Shown one piece after another: positions 33,801 through 42,480 of a stretch of 64,000 nt of DNA. The DNA lies in contig CAWCJS010000005.1 of the NCBI GenBank assembly GCA_963795795.1, positions 62,001 through 126,000 on the forward strand, given 5' to 3'. Position 1 is the first letter of the stretch. Each line of letters starts with the position of its first letter. This DNA is from Palsa-504 sp963795795 (GTDB taxonomy: Bacteria; Actinomycetota; Actinomycetes; Streptosporangiales; Streptosporangiaceae). The notes under the pieces are model-generated. The model did no database searches, had not been told where the DNA came from, and saw nothing but the letters and a program-made list of their open reading frames with translations. The position numbers were made by a program, and so were the translations under genes.

Positions 33801-34099
33801 GGGGAGGGAGGGGACGGGGTCGCGGGATGCGGGGCGGCGGACGGAGGCTCCGGCGCGACCGGGATGCGGAGCCCTGTGGCGGGCGGGGTACCCGCGCAGT
33901 TCACGATGATCTCGATCCCCTTCACGGCGTCCTGCACCCCGTCGCCCGTGGTCAGGTCGCCGGTCACGAACTCGATGCCGTCGGCGGCCTCGCGGGCGCG
34001 CCTGCTGAGGACCCGTACCTGGCCGTCGGCGTCGCGCAGCAGCGGGACGACGAGGCGCCCGAGCGTGCCTGTGCCGCCGGTCACCAGAATCCTGGCCAT
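33797..34099 (-). pseudogene. NAD(P)H-binding SDR-like oxidoreductase, 3'-truncated
   Basis: From ATG 34099 (AAGGAG upstream) the product opens with the nucleotide-binding MARILVTGGTGTLGRLVVPL and continues VRVLSRRAREAADGIEFVTG to EIIVNCAG, as in atypical SDR/NmrA-like proteins of 250-290 residues. After about 75 residues the similarity is lost and a Pro-rich tail stops at 33797, at the ArsR operator. Divergent from an ECF41-like sigma gene, a known neighbourhood for oxidoreductase/epimerase genes, and it has its own match to the ECF41 promoter. Confidence 0.75.
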
Positions 34100-34131
34100 A
34101 GCGATGCTCCTTCCCGCAAGGAACCCGGCAT

Positions 34132-34158
34132 TGTCACATATGCGCGGGCCCATCCGTC
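34132..34158 (+). promoter_or_regulatory. ECF41-type promoter of the second sigma-factor gene
   Basis: TGTCACA (34132-34138), exactly 16 bases, CGTC (34155-34158), about 37 bases before the ATG. Perfect match to both ECF41 elements. Confidence 0.85.
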
Positions 34159-34167
34159 AGGTCGTAT

Positions 34168-34194
34168 GACGGATAAGACGAGGAAGATGTGACC
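34168..34194 (-). promoter_or_regulatory. Opposing ECF41-type promoter for the truncated oxidoreductase gene
   Basis: Minus strand GGTCACA (34194-34188), 16 bases, CGTC (34171-34168); one mismatch to TGTCACA. Directed toward the oxidoreductase start at 34099. The -35 lies in the leader of the sigma gene. Confidence 0.6.
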
Positions 34195-34195
34195 G

Positions 34196-35059
34196 ATGGA
34201 CGAGAACGAGTGGCTGGCCTGGCGGTTCGAGGCGAGCAGGCCCCGCCTGCGGTCGGTGGCCTACCGGATGCTCGGCTCGCTCAGCGAGGCCGAGGATGCC
34301 GTCCAGGAGGCGTGGATCCACGCCGCGGGTGCGCGCGCGGGGGACGTAGCGAACCTGGAGGGGTGGTTGACCACGATCGTCGCGCGGGTCTGCCTGGACA
34401 TGCTGCGCACGCGCAAGTCGCGCCGCGAGGAGCCGCTGGCGGTGGACGAGGCGGTCGCGGCCGCCGGGCCCGAGCAGGAGGCCGTGCTGGCCGACTCGGT
34501 GGGGCTCGCCATGCTCGTGGTGCTCGACACGCTAGCGCCCGCCGAACGCGTCGCGTTCGTGCTGCATGACATGTTCGGCCTGCCGTTCGGCGAGATCGGG
34601 GCGGCCACCGGGCGCTCGGCGGCGGCCGCGCGCCAACTGGCCAGCCGGGCGCGGCGCCGGGTCCGGGGCACCACCGCGCTTCCCGGGACGCGCCTGGCCA
34701 GGCAGCGGGAGGTCGCCGCCGCGTATCTCGCCGCCGCGCGCGGCGGTGACCTGGGCGCGCTGCTGTCGATCCTGGATCCCGACGTGGAGCTGTACGCGGA
34801 CGCCGCGTCGGTGTCGACGGGCGCCTCCGTGACGCTGCGCGGCGCGGCGGTCGTGGCCAGGACCGCGCTCGCCGGCGCCACGCGATCCCGTCACGCGGGG
34901 CTCGCGCTGATCAACGGGAGCCCGGGGATCGTGATGGCGCCATCCGGCCGGCTGGCGCTCGTGCTCGCCTTCACGATCCCGGATGACAGGATCACCCGCA
35001 TCGAGGTCATCGCCGACCCCGACCGCCTCGGCCAGCTTGACCTGGCGGTTCTCGGCTGA
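34196..35059 (+). CDS. ECF41-like sigma factor with C-terminal SnoaL-like domain
   Basis: 287 residues. Region 2: RPRLRSVAYRMLGSLSEAED then AVQEAWIHAAG; region 4: LAPAERVAFVLHDMFGLPFG then ATGRSAAAARQLASRARRR. C-terminal about 110 residues form the SnoaL-like extension (AAYLAAARGGDLGALLSILD) and end with IADPDRLGQLDL, the NPDKL-like element. Clearly paralogous to the sigma gene at 30067 but diverged. The perfect ECF41-type promoter upstream implies self-activation. Confidence 0.92.
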   Translation: MDENEWLAWRFEASRPRLRSVAYRMLGSLSEAEDAVQEAWIHAAGARAGDVANLEGWLTTIVARVCLDMLRTRKSRREEPLAVDEAVAAAGPEQEAVLADSVGLAMLVVLDTLAPAERVAFVLHDMFGLPFGEIGAATGRSAAAARQLASRARRRVRGTTALPGTRLARQREVAAAYLAAARGGDLGALLSILDPDVELYADAASVSTGASVTLRGAAVVARTALAGATRSRHAGLALINGSPGIVMAPSGRLALVLAFTIPDDRITRIEVIADPDRLGQLDLAVLG

Positions 35060-35145
35060 GAAGCCGCGGATGGGCGGGTGGTTACGGTGACGGCCGCCGG
35101 TGCTCGGGTAACTGCCTAGCATGGTCTTGACGGCGGCGGAGGGGT

Positions 35146-36321
35146 GTGGTGGCCAGACCGCGTGAGATCCTGACCCGACGACGGGCGCTGGCCAGCTTCG
35201 GTGCGCTGGCCGGGCTGACCGGTATGGGGTGCGCATCATCGAAGACCACGACGTCTGCGGCCGCCGCGCCCACGCGGCCGGCCACGGTGTTGTGGCGGAG
35301 CCGTCCACTGGTAGATGGCGAATACGTCCTCGGTCTGGTCCCGGCCGGGGGCGTGGTCTGCGTGGGCGACGGGTTTGGCAATATCTACGGGCTGGACGCG
35401 GCGACCGGCGCGATGCGGTGGCGCCGGACGTTCCGCAGTAACTCGGCCGGTTATCTGCCGCTGGCGGCGGCGGGCGGCCGGGTATTCGCCGTCGGCTCCG
35501 GGCGGGTGGCCGCGCTGAGCGCCTCGACCGGAGCGCAGCTATGGTCGGTCCCGGCCGCCGGCGTTGAGCCTGGCTTCCCGCCGCGGCTCCCCACCTACTT
35601 CGTGGTGTACGCGAACGGTGTCGTCTGTGTGCTCGGCGCGGACGGGAGCATCGCGGGCCTGGATCCGCGAACCGGCCGCCTGCTCTGGCGCCGGCCTCCG
35701 GCGTCCGCCGGTTTCGGCGCGGGCGCCGCGGCTGAGGGCGGCGTCCTGTACGTGCCCGAGATCTCCTCCGATGGCGTCGCGGCGCTGGACGTGCGGACCG
35801 GCCAGCCGCGGTGGACCGCATCGACTCCCTCGGTCGCCTCGACGCTGCTGGTCCTGGACAGCGTGATCGCTGGCACTCCCACCGCGTCTCCCAGCTATGA
35901 CGCCGGCTCGCTCACGTTCGCGCTGGACAAGGCCACGGGGCGTCCGCTCTGGCGGGCGAACTTCGACACCGAGACGTACAGCAGCATCGCGGGTGAGGGC
36001 GACCGGGTTTACGTCCGCGTCGACCTCCTGAACGGAGCTGCCACGGAGGGGAATGCGATCTACGCCCTGGCCGCGCGCACCGGCCGGAAGCTCTGGTACC
36101 GCGCATTTCCCAGCCAATCCATCGGCGGGGCGATCGTCGCGGCCGACGGCCTCCTCTACGCCAGCTTCACGCAGGGCGGCCTGCGAGTGCTGTCCCCCGC
36201 GACCGGCGCAGACGTCTGGCAGCGCACTGACCTGAGCGTAACCAGCATTACGCCGGGCCCGCAGGTCATCTACGCCAGTGCGCCAGGGCCGCCGGACACT
36301 ATCTACGCCATCGCGCCGTAG
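35146..36321 (+). CDS. PQQ-like beta-propeller repeat protein, exported
   Basis: 391 residues from GTG 35146 (GGAGGGG upstream; GTG 35149 is an alternative). N-terminal ILTRRRALASFGALAGLTG resembles a Tat signal, and MGCASSK may be a non-canonical lipobox. The rest is a propeller of repeated blades: GLDAATGAMRWRRTF, ALSASTGAQLWSVPA, GLDPRTGRLLWRRPP, ALDVRTGQPRWTAST, ALDKATGRPLWRANF, ALAARTGRKLWYRAF and VLSPATGADVWQRTD. These are PQQ/BamB-like repeats without evident cofactor or catalytic residues; likely a scaffold or extracellular sensor protein. Confidence 0.88.
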   Translation: MVARPREILTRRRALASFGALAGLTGMGCASSKTTTSAAAAPTRPATVLWRSRPLVDGEYVLGLVPAGGVVCVGDGFGNIYGLDAATGAMRWRRTFRSNSAGYLPLAAAGGRVFAVGSGRVAALSASTGAQLWSVPAAGVEPGFPPRLPTYFVVYANGVVCVLGADGSIAGLDPRTGRLLWRRPPASAGFGAGAAAEGGVLYVPEISSDGVAALDVRTGQPRWTASTPSVASTLLVLDSVIAGTPTASPSYDAGSLTFALDKATGRPLWRANFDTETYSSIAGEGDRVYVRVDLLNGAATEGNAIYALAARTGRKLWYRAFPSQSIGGAIVAADGLLYASFTQGGLRVLSPATGADVWQRTDLSVTSITPGPQVIYASAPGPPDTIYAIAP

Positions 36322-36378
36322 CACGCCGCGTCTGCTCGCCTCGGCCTGCCGGCGGGGCCGGGTGCCGGCTCGGCGCCG

Positions 36379-36618
36379 TTACGGGCGACGGCGGTCGGTA
36401 GCGCTGGCCGCGTTCGCGATGATCACGGCGAACGGCGGGATCACCAGCGCGACCACCGAGACGATGACCGCCGCGGTCGCTGAGTACCGGTCCAGGACCG
36501 CCCAGGCCAGGACGAACAAGCCGATGCAGATGGCCATGAGCAGGAAGTACAGGCGCTTGTCGCGGCGAGACGGCTGCGGTCCCGCCGGTCCGTCACGGCC
36601 TTGTTCGCTGCTGGCCAC
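36379..36618 (-). CDS. DUF3099-like small membrane protein
   Basis: 79 residues: polar head, then KRLYFLLMAICIGLFVLAWA and a second helix AAVIVSVVALVIPPFAVIIA. The two-helix layout and the 'VIPPxAVIxAN' ending match DUF3099. Function unknown. Divergent from the LacI gene. Confidence 0.7.
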   Translation of the reverse strand: MASSEQGRDGPAGPQPSRRDKRLYFLLMAICIGLFVLAWAVLDRYSATAAVIVSVVALVIPPFAVIIANAASATDRRRP

Positions 36619-36662
36619 GAGCGTCCGCCCGTTCGGGGAAAATAACGTTTCGATAACAGCTT

Positions 36663-36675
36663 ACCAATAATTGGT
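36663..36675. promoter_or_regulatory. ACCAATAATTGGT palindrome
   Basis: Perfect 13-bp palindrome in the AT-rich spacer between the DUF3099 and LacI genes; possible operator for either. No regulator can be assigned. Confidence 0.4.
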
Positions 36676-36700
36676 TTCGCTCGCACGGCCGCCGGTAGCT

Positions 36701-36733
36701 GAGTAAGCGCTTAACCAGAGCAACCGCTTACTC
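36701..36733. promoter_or_regulatory. LacI-type operator region
   Basis: GAGTAAGCG (36701-36709) and its inverse CGCTTACTC (36725-36733), with the perfect palindrome TAAGCGCTTA at 36703-36712. A central CG and this symmetry are typical of LacI-family sites; placed 24 bases before the LacI gene start, so autoregulation is likely. Confidence 0.75.
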
Positions 36734-36756
36734 GCCGAGGCGCAGAGGACCTGAGC

Positions 36757-37827
36757 ATGGCCGACCGGTTGACGATCTACGAAGTCGCGAAGCGCAGCGG
36801 CGTATCCACCGCGACGGTGTCCAGGGTCATGGCCGACGGCAAGGGCTTCTCGGCGGCCACCCGGGAGCGGGTCCGGGCCACGGCGGCCGAGCTGGGCTGG
36901 GTGCCGAGCGGAACGGCCCGCGGCCTGGCCTCGCGACGCAACGGGATCGTCGGCCTGCTGTTCCCCGACCTGGGCAATTCCGGGGAACTGGCGGAAGAGT
37001 CGCCGCTGTACGTGGACCAGGTGATCCGCGGCGCGGAGCGCGCGGCGACCGCCGCCGCTCACGCGGTCCTGATCGCGGCCACGCAGACCAGGTCAGGGCG
37101 CGACCTGGCGTTTATGGTGGCGGGGAAGGTCGACGGCCTGGTGATCATGGCCCGCTGCCTGTCCGAGCAGGACATCGCGGTCCTGTCCAACAGCCTGCCG
37201 GTCGTCGTGCTGGCTAACCGGTACCCCGGCGACGGACCCGACTTCGTCGGCGCCGACAACCGCACCGGGTCACACGCCATCACCACGCACCTGATCCGCG
37301 TCCATGCCCACACCGACCTGGCGTTCCTGGCGGGACCGGCCGACTCGCCGGACTCCGGCGAGCGCTTCGCGGGTTTCTGTGAGGCAATGCGCGAGGCCGA
37401 CCTGCCCGCCCCGGACGCACCGGCCGCCAGCGGCGGCTTCACCGAGGCCGGCGGCGGGGCGGCGGTGGCGGCGCTGATCGCCGAGGGGCGCAGGCCCCGG
37501 GCGATCGTGTGCGGCAACGACGAGATGGCCATCGGCGCGCTAAGCGCGCTGCGGGCCGCCGAGCTGCGCGTGCCGGCCGATATCGCCGTGACCGGGTTCG
37601 ACGACATCGGCGTCGCGCAGCACGTGCGGCCCGCCCTCACCACCGTCCGCCAGCCGATGCGCGCGCTCGGCGAAGAGGCGGTCCGGATCTTGCTTGATCG
37701 CATTAACAACAGGGCCGCGCCGCGGAACTCGATCGTGCTGCCGACGGAGCTCGTGATCCGCCGCAGTTGCGGCTGCGCCGGCCCGGACCACATTCCGCGA
37801 GCGGCTGGTTCAACCGCCGCGGGATAG
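36757..37827 (+). CDS. LacI-family transcriptional regulator
   Basis: 356 residues. N-terminal HTH LTIYEVAKRSGVSTATVSRV with hinge helix, then a periplasmic-binding-protein-like effector domain with NGIVGLLFPDLGN, VDGLVIMARC, FVGADNRTGSHAITTHLI and VTGFDDIGVAQHVRPALTTV. A C-terminal RRSCGCAG tail is common in sugar regulators. It heads the ABC transporter/glycosidase operon, which it presumably represses until an oligosaccharide binds (inference). Confidence 0.93.
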   Translation: MADRLTIYEVAKRSGVSTATVSRVMADGKGFSAATRERVRATAAELGWVPSGTARGLASRRNGIVGLLFPDLGNSGELAEESPLYVDQVIRGAERAATAAAHAVLIAATQTRSGRDLAFMVAGKVDGLVIMARCLSEQDIAVLSNSLPVVVLANRYPGDGPDFVGADNRTGSHAITTHLIRVHAHTDLAFLAGPADSPDSGERFAGFCEAMREADLPAPDAPAASGGFTEAGGGAAVAALIAEGRRPRAIVCGNDEMAIGALSALRAAELRVPADIAVTGFDDIGVAQHVRPALTTVRQPMRALGEEAVRILLDRINNRAAPRNSIVLPTELVIRRSCGCAGPDHIPRAAGSTAAG

Positions 37828-37847
37828 GCACACAAAGGAGAACCACC

Positions 37848-39524
37848 ATGACACATCTGCCGAACCTGAGATCGGTCGCGGCCTGGGCGTGCGCCGCGGC
37901 CCTGCTCGCGGCCGGCGCCAGCGCGTGCTCGTCCCACTCGGGCGGCACCGGCGCCGGGACCAGCACCAGCAGCGGAGGCGGCACCCTGACCATCCAGGGC
38001 GACACCGGCAACCCGACGCTGGTCGAGAACTTCAACCCGTTCCAGCCCGCCACCGAGCTGCACGGCGCCTACCTGATCTACGCGCCGCTGGAGACCGTCA
38101 GCACGATCAACGGCAGCTATACGCCGTTCCTGGCCACCGGGTACAAGTTCACCAACCCCACGACGCTGGTGTACACGATCCGGACGGGGGTGAAGTGGAG
38201 CGACGGCACCGCGTTCACCCCGGCCGACGTGGTGTTCACGTTCAACCTGCTGAAGAAGTACAAGGCGCTGGACACCAACGGCGTCTGGTCGCAGATCAGC
38301 GCGGTATCCGCGTCGGGTAGCGACGTCACGTTCACGTTCAAGGCGCCCAACGTCCCGTTCGCGGCGACGATCGCGCAGACCCCGATCGTGCCCGAGCACG
38401 TCTGGTCGTCGATCGCCAACCCGGTGACCTTTACCAACACGCATCCGGTGGGCACCGGTCCTTACACCCTCCAGACCTTCGCGCCGACCCAGTACACGCT
38501 GGCGAAGAACCCGCTGTACTGGGACGCGTCGAAGATCGCTCCGACCACCGTGGTGTTCCCGGCCCAGGCGACCAGCCAGAGCACCAACCAGCTCGAGGTG
38601 AGCGAGGGCCAGTTCGATTGGTCATACACGTACCTGCCCGACGTCAAGGCGACCTACGTGGACCGCGACCCGTCCACCAACCAGTACTGGTTCCCGCCCG
38701 GCGGCACCATCGGCCTGTTCCTCAACCTGACCCAGGCGCCGTACAACAACGTCAACTTCCGCCAGGGCGTCTCGCTGGCGCTGAACCGCGCCACGATCGC
38801 GCAGAAGGCGGTCAACGGCTACATGAGCCCGGCCAGCACGAGCGGGATCATCCTGCCGAACGAGCAAAAGTGGCTGGACCCGAGCCTGCCCGGCCAGGGC
38901 GTCGTCAGCCAGAACCATGGCGCCGCCATGGCGGCGTTCGCCAGGGCCGGTTACACCACGCAGGGCGGCAAGCTGATGGGGCCGAACGGCCAGGCCACGA
39001 TGACCATCGTGCTGCCGAACAGCTTCACCGACTGGGCCGCGGCGGCCACCGAGGTCAGCACCGAGCTCGGGCAGGTCGGCATCAAGGTCAACCTGGACGA
39101 GCCGCAGTACGCGCAGTACGCGCAGACCACGCAGGCCGGGACGTTCAACGCCGCCATCGGCGGCTTCGGCGGCACCGGCATCCCGTTCAACGACTACAAC
39201 CTGACGCTGAACAGCGCTTACGCGGCTCCGGTGCACACGCCGACGGTGAACAACTTCGAGCGGTTCAACAACGCCGGGGTCAACCAGGCGCTGGGCACGC
39301 TGGCGGCGGCCACCAACCCGGCCGCGCAGCAGCAGGCCACCGACCGCCTCGAGACGATGATGTACCAGACCGTCCCGGTCGTCCTGCTGTACTACGGCGG
39401 CAGCTGGGGTCTGTTCTCCACCAAGCACTTCACCGGCTGGCCGTCGGCCAGCAACCCGTACACCCTGCCGACCAACTACAACTACTCGCTGCTCACGGTC
39501 GTGACCCACCTGGTCAAGGCCTGA
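37848..39524 (+). CDS. ABC transporter substrate-binding lipoprotein, family 5 (oligopeptide/oligosaccharide type)
   Basis: 558 residues from ATG 37848 (AAAGGAG upstream). Lipoprotein signal with a Cys in AAGASACSS. SBP_bac_5 features: YAPLETVSTINGSYTPFLAT, VYTIRTGVKWSDGTAFTPAD (family 5 signature), NVNFRQGVSLALNRATIAQK, and QATDRLETMMYQTVPVVLLY. Family 5 proteins bind peptides, but several actinobacterial members, next to glycosidases, bind cello- or other oligosaccharides. The LacI gene before it and glycosidases after it favour a sugar here. Confidence 0.93.
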   Translation: MTHLPNLRSVAAWACAAALLAAGASACSSHSGGTGAGTSTSSGGGTLTIQGDTGNPTLVENFNPFQPATELHGAYLIYAPLETVSTINGSYTPFLATGYKFTNPTTLVYTIRTGVKWSDGTAFTPADVVFTFNLLKKYKALDTNGVWSQISAVSASGSDVTFTFKAPNVPFAATIAQTPIVPEHVWSSIANPVTFTNTHPVGTGPYTLQTFAPTQYTLAKNPLYWDASKIAPTTVVFPAQATSQSTNQLEVSEGQFDWSYTYLPDVKATYVDRDPSTNQYWFPPGGTIGLFLNLTQAPYNNVNFRQGVSLALNRATIAQKAVNGYMSPASTSGIILPNEQKWLDPSLPGQGVVSQNHGAAMAAFARAGYTTQGGKLMGPNGQATMTIVLPNSFTDWAAAATEVSTELGQVGIKVNLDEPQYAQYAQTTQAGTFNAAIGGFGGTGIPFNDYNLTLNSAYAAPVHTPTVNNFERFNNAGVNQALGTLAAATNPAAQQQATDRLETMMYQTVPVVLLYYGGSWGLFSTKHFTGWPSASNPYTLPTNYNYSLLTVVTHLVKA

Positions 39525-39551
39525 AGCGCGGCAGGGTGAAAGGAGCGCACG

Positions 39552-40541
39552 GTGCGGTACATCCTGCGCAAGGTGACGCTGTTCATCGTCACGCTGTGGG
39601 CGGCGGTCACCCTGAACTTCATCCTGCCGCGGCTGATGCCCGGCTCACCGGTCGACGCGGCGCTCGGCAAGCTCGCGTCGGCCGGCGTGCCGATCACCAA
39701 CGCGGAAAAGGCGGCCGTCGAGGCTCAGCTCGGCGCGCCGCACACGAGCATCTTCGTCCAGTACGGGGACTACCTGCGGAACATCGTGACGCTGCGGTTC
39801 GGCACGTCGTTCTCGTTCCCGAGCCAGACGGTCGCGCTGACCATCGGCAAGGCCCTGCCCTGGACGGTGGTGCTGGTCGGCGCGACGACGGTCTTCGCGT
39901 TCGTCATCGGGACCCTCCTCGGGGTCTACGCCGGGTGGCACCGCGCCAAGGTCGCCGACTCGTCGGTGACGATCGCGGCGACCTTCTTCGGCGCGTTCCC
40001 GCCGTTCTGGCTCGGCCTGCTGCTGCTGTACTGGCTGGCGTTCAAGTACGGCTGGTTCCCGATCAAGGGCGGCTACTCCCCCGGCACGACGCCGAACTGG
40101 AGCCTGTCGTTCCTGGGTGACGCGCTGGATCACAGCGTGCTGCCGGCGCTGACGCTGGCCATTACAACCCTGTCGGGCTGGGTGTTCGGCATGCGCAACA
40201 ACATGATCAACACCCTGGGCGAGGACTACGTAACCTTCGCCGAGGCCAACGGCCTGCGCTCGCGGACGGTGGCGCTTCTGTACGCGGCGCGCAACGCGCT
40301 GCTGCCCAACGTCACGGCGTTCGGGCTGATGCTGGGCGCGGTCGTCGGCGGGTCGGTCCTGGTGGAGGGCGTGTACAGCTACCCGGGCGTCGGCAACCTG
40401 CTCTACCTCGCCGTCACCAACCACGACTACCCGCTCATGCAGGCGCTGCTGCTGGTCTTCACGCTCAGCATGCTGGTCGCGATCTTCGTCGTCGACCTGC
40501 TCTATCCCCGCCTCGACCCGCGAGTCCGGAGTGCGACATGA
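39552..40541 (+). CDS. ABC transporter permease, DppB type
   Basis: 329 residues from GTG 39552. Six-helix permease with the DppB start LFIVTLWAAVTLNFILPRLM, GDYLRNIVTLRFGTSFSF, the EAA loop EDYVTFAEANGLRSRTVALL, and VVGGSVLVEGVYSYPGVGNL. Inner membrane partner of the family 5 binding protein; overlaps the next permease by 4 bases. Confidence 0.93.
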   Translation: MRYILRKVTLFIVTLWAAVTLNFILPRLMPGSPVDAALGKLASAGVPITNAEKAAVEAQLGAPHTSIFVQYGDYLRNIVTLRFGTSFSFPSQTVALTIGKALPWTVVLVGATTVFAFVIGTLLGVYAGWHRAKVADSSVTIAATFFGAFPPFWLGLLLLYWLAFKYGWFPIKGGYSPGTTPNWSLSFLGDALDHSVLPALTLAITTLSGWVFGMRNNMINTLGEDYVTFAEANGLRSRTVALLYAARNALLPNVTAFGLMLGAVVGGSVLVEGVYSYPGVGNLLYLAVTNHDYPLMQALLLVFTLSMLVAIFVVDLLYPRLDPRVRSAT

Positions 40542-41476
40542 CCATCATCACCTCGGTGCCGCCGCCGCAGGCTCCGGGCACGGCCCCCCCGGTGCGGATC
40601 GGCGCCGCGAGCGCGGTACCCGGACCGCTGCGCTTCATCGGGCGGGCGCTGCGCACCCTGTGGAGCAACGGCAAGGCGCGCACCGGCCTGATCATCCTCG
40701 GCCTGATCGTCCTGGTGGCGATCTTCGCCCCGCTGATCGCGCCGCATTCGCCCACGGCGACCAACTTCGCCCCGTACAAGGGCCCGAGCGCGACCAACCT
40801 GCTCGGCACGACGGGCAACGGCCAGGACGTGTTCTCGCAGCTCATCTTCGGCGCGCGGGTCTCGCTGATCGTCGGCGTGTGCGCCGGGGCGCTGGCCACC
40901 CTGGTGGCGGTGACGATCGGCCTGATCTCGGGCTACCGGACCGGTCTGATCGACGAGGTGCTCAGCTTCGTCACGAACCTCGCGCTGGTGATCCCCGCGC
41001 TGCCGCTGATGATCATCCTGGCGGCTTACCTGCAGGGCCGTTCGGTGTGGACGATCGTGCTGGTCGTCGCGTTCACCAGCTGGGCCACCGGCGCGCGGGT
41101 GATCCGCAGTCAGACCAAGACGCTGCGCACGCGTGACTTCGTCACCTCGGCGGTGTTCTCCGGCGAGCGGCTCCCCCGGATCGTGTTCCGCGACATCCTG
41201 CCCAACATGACGTCCCTGGTCGCGGCCAGCTTCCTCGCCGCGGCCACCGCCGCGGTCCTGGCCGAGGCCAGCCTGGAGTTCCTCGGCCTGGGCAACCCGT
41301 CCACGGTCAGCTGGGGCACCATCTTGTTCGCCGCCCAGCAGCAGAACGCGCTGCTCACCGGGCAGTGGCTGATGGTGTTCGCGCCCGGCCTGGCCATCGT
41401 CCTGCTGATGGTGTCGTTCACGCTGATCAACTTCGGCGTCGACGCGCTGTCCAACCCACGGCTGCGGGAGAAGTGA
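40538..41476 (+). CDS. ABC transporter permease, DppC type
   Basis: 312 residues. DppC layout: cytosolic head, first helix ARTGLIILGLIVLVAIFAPL, extracytoplasmic loop with LLGTTGNGQDVFSQLIFGAR, EAA loop TKTLRTRDFVTSAVFSGERL, and LAEASLEFLGLGNPSTVSWG. Coupled by ATGA to DppB and by TGATG to the first ATPase. Confidence 0.93.
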   Translation: MTIITSVPPPQAPGTAPPVRIGAASAVPGPLRFIGRALRTLWSNGKARTGLIILGLIVLVAIFAPLIAPHSPTATNFAPYKGPSATNLLGTTGNGQDVFSQLIFGARVSLIVGVCAGALATLVAVTIGLISGYRTGLIDEVLSFVTNLALVIPALPLMIILAAYLQGRSVWTIVLVVAFTSWATGARVIRSQTKTLRTRDFVTSAVFSGERLPRIVFRDILPNMTSLVAASFLAAATAAVLAEASLEFLGLGNPSTVSWGTILFAAQQQNALLTGQWLMVFAPGLAIVLLMVSFTLINFGVDALSNPRLREK

Positions 41477-42480
41477 TGGCCCTACTGGAAGCACGCGGCG
41501 TCAACGTCGTCTACGAGCCGACCCGCGGCCAGCGGATCTGGTCGGTGCGCGACGTGGACCTCACTCTAGAGCAGGGCGAGTTCGTCGGGCTGGTCGGCGA
41601 GTCCGGGTGCGGCAAGTCGACCCTCGGGTTCGCCCTGACCAGGATGCTGCGCCCGCCGGCCCACCTGTCGGGCGGCGTCATCCGCTTCGACGGCACCGAC
41701 GTCGCCAGCCTGACCGGCGAGCGACTGCGCCGGGCGCGGCGCGACGGGTTCGCGCTGGTCCTGCAGAGCGGCATGAACGCGCTGAACCCGGTGCGGACCA
41801 TCGAGCACCACTTCGGCGACGTCCTCAAGGCGAACGCGCGGCCTGGCGAGGACCTGTCGGGCGACGGGATCCGTCGCCGGGCCGCGGAGTTGCTCGAGGC
41901 CGTGCGCCTCGAGCCGGCGGTGCTGAGCCGCTACCCGCACGAGCTGTCGGGCGGCATGCGGCAGCGGGTCTCGATCGCGCTGGCGCTGTCCCTGCAGCCG
42001 CGGCTGATCGTCTTCGACGAGCCGACCACCGCGCTGGACGTGATCGTCCAGCAGGCGGTGATGGACACGATCAAGGACCTGCAGCGGGAGCGCGGCTTCT
42101 CCGCCATCTTGATCAGCCACGATCTCGGCGTCGTGCTCGAGGCCACGGACCGGGTCATGGTCATGTACGCGGGCCGGATCGTCGAGGACCAGCCGTCTCG
42201 GGTCATGGCGCACGGGCTGCACCACCCCTACACCGAGGCGCTGCTGAACTGCTACGGCGACCCGCGCGCCGACGTGGTCCAGATCGGCGGCATCCCAGGT
42301 TCGCCGCCGGACCTGTCGGTGCCGAACACCGGGTGCTCGTTCGCGCCCCGGTGCCCGCTCACCGAGGACATCTGCCGCAGGCAGGATCCCCCGCTGCTCT
42401 CGCTGGCGCCGGGCTGGGCGGCGTGTCACGTGCGGGCCCGCGTCGCGCACGTCGAAGAGGAGGTCGGCAGTGTCCGCTAA
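41476..42480 (+). CDS. ABC transporter ATP-binding protein, DppD type
   Basis: 334 residues from ATG 41476, which shares one base with the permease stop; the longer frame from 41365 lies inside the permease gene. Walker A GESGCGKSTLG, signature LSGGMRQRVSIAL, Walker B LIVFDEPTTALDV, and the oligopeptide-transporter C-terminus with Cys residues GCSFAPRCPLTEDICRRQ. Drives import through the adjacent permeases. Confidence 0.94.
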   Translation: MALLEARGVNVVYEPTRGQRIWSVRDVDLTLEQGEFVGLVGESGCGKSTLGFALTRMLRPPAHLSGGVIRFDGTDVASLTGERLRRARRDGFALVLQSGMNALNPVRTIEHHFGDVLKANARPGEDLSGDGIRRRAAELLEAVRLEPAVLSRYPHELSGGMRQRVSIALALSLQPRLIVFDEPTTALDVIVQQAVMDTIKDLQRERGFSAILISHDLGVVLEATDRVMVMYAGRIVEDQPSRVMAHGLHHPYTEALLNCYGDPRADVVQIGGIPGSPPDLSVPNTGCSFAPRCPLTEDICRRQDPPLLSLAPGWAACHVRARVAHVEEEVGSVR

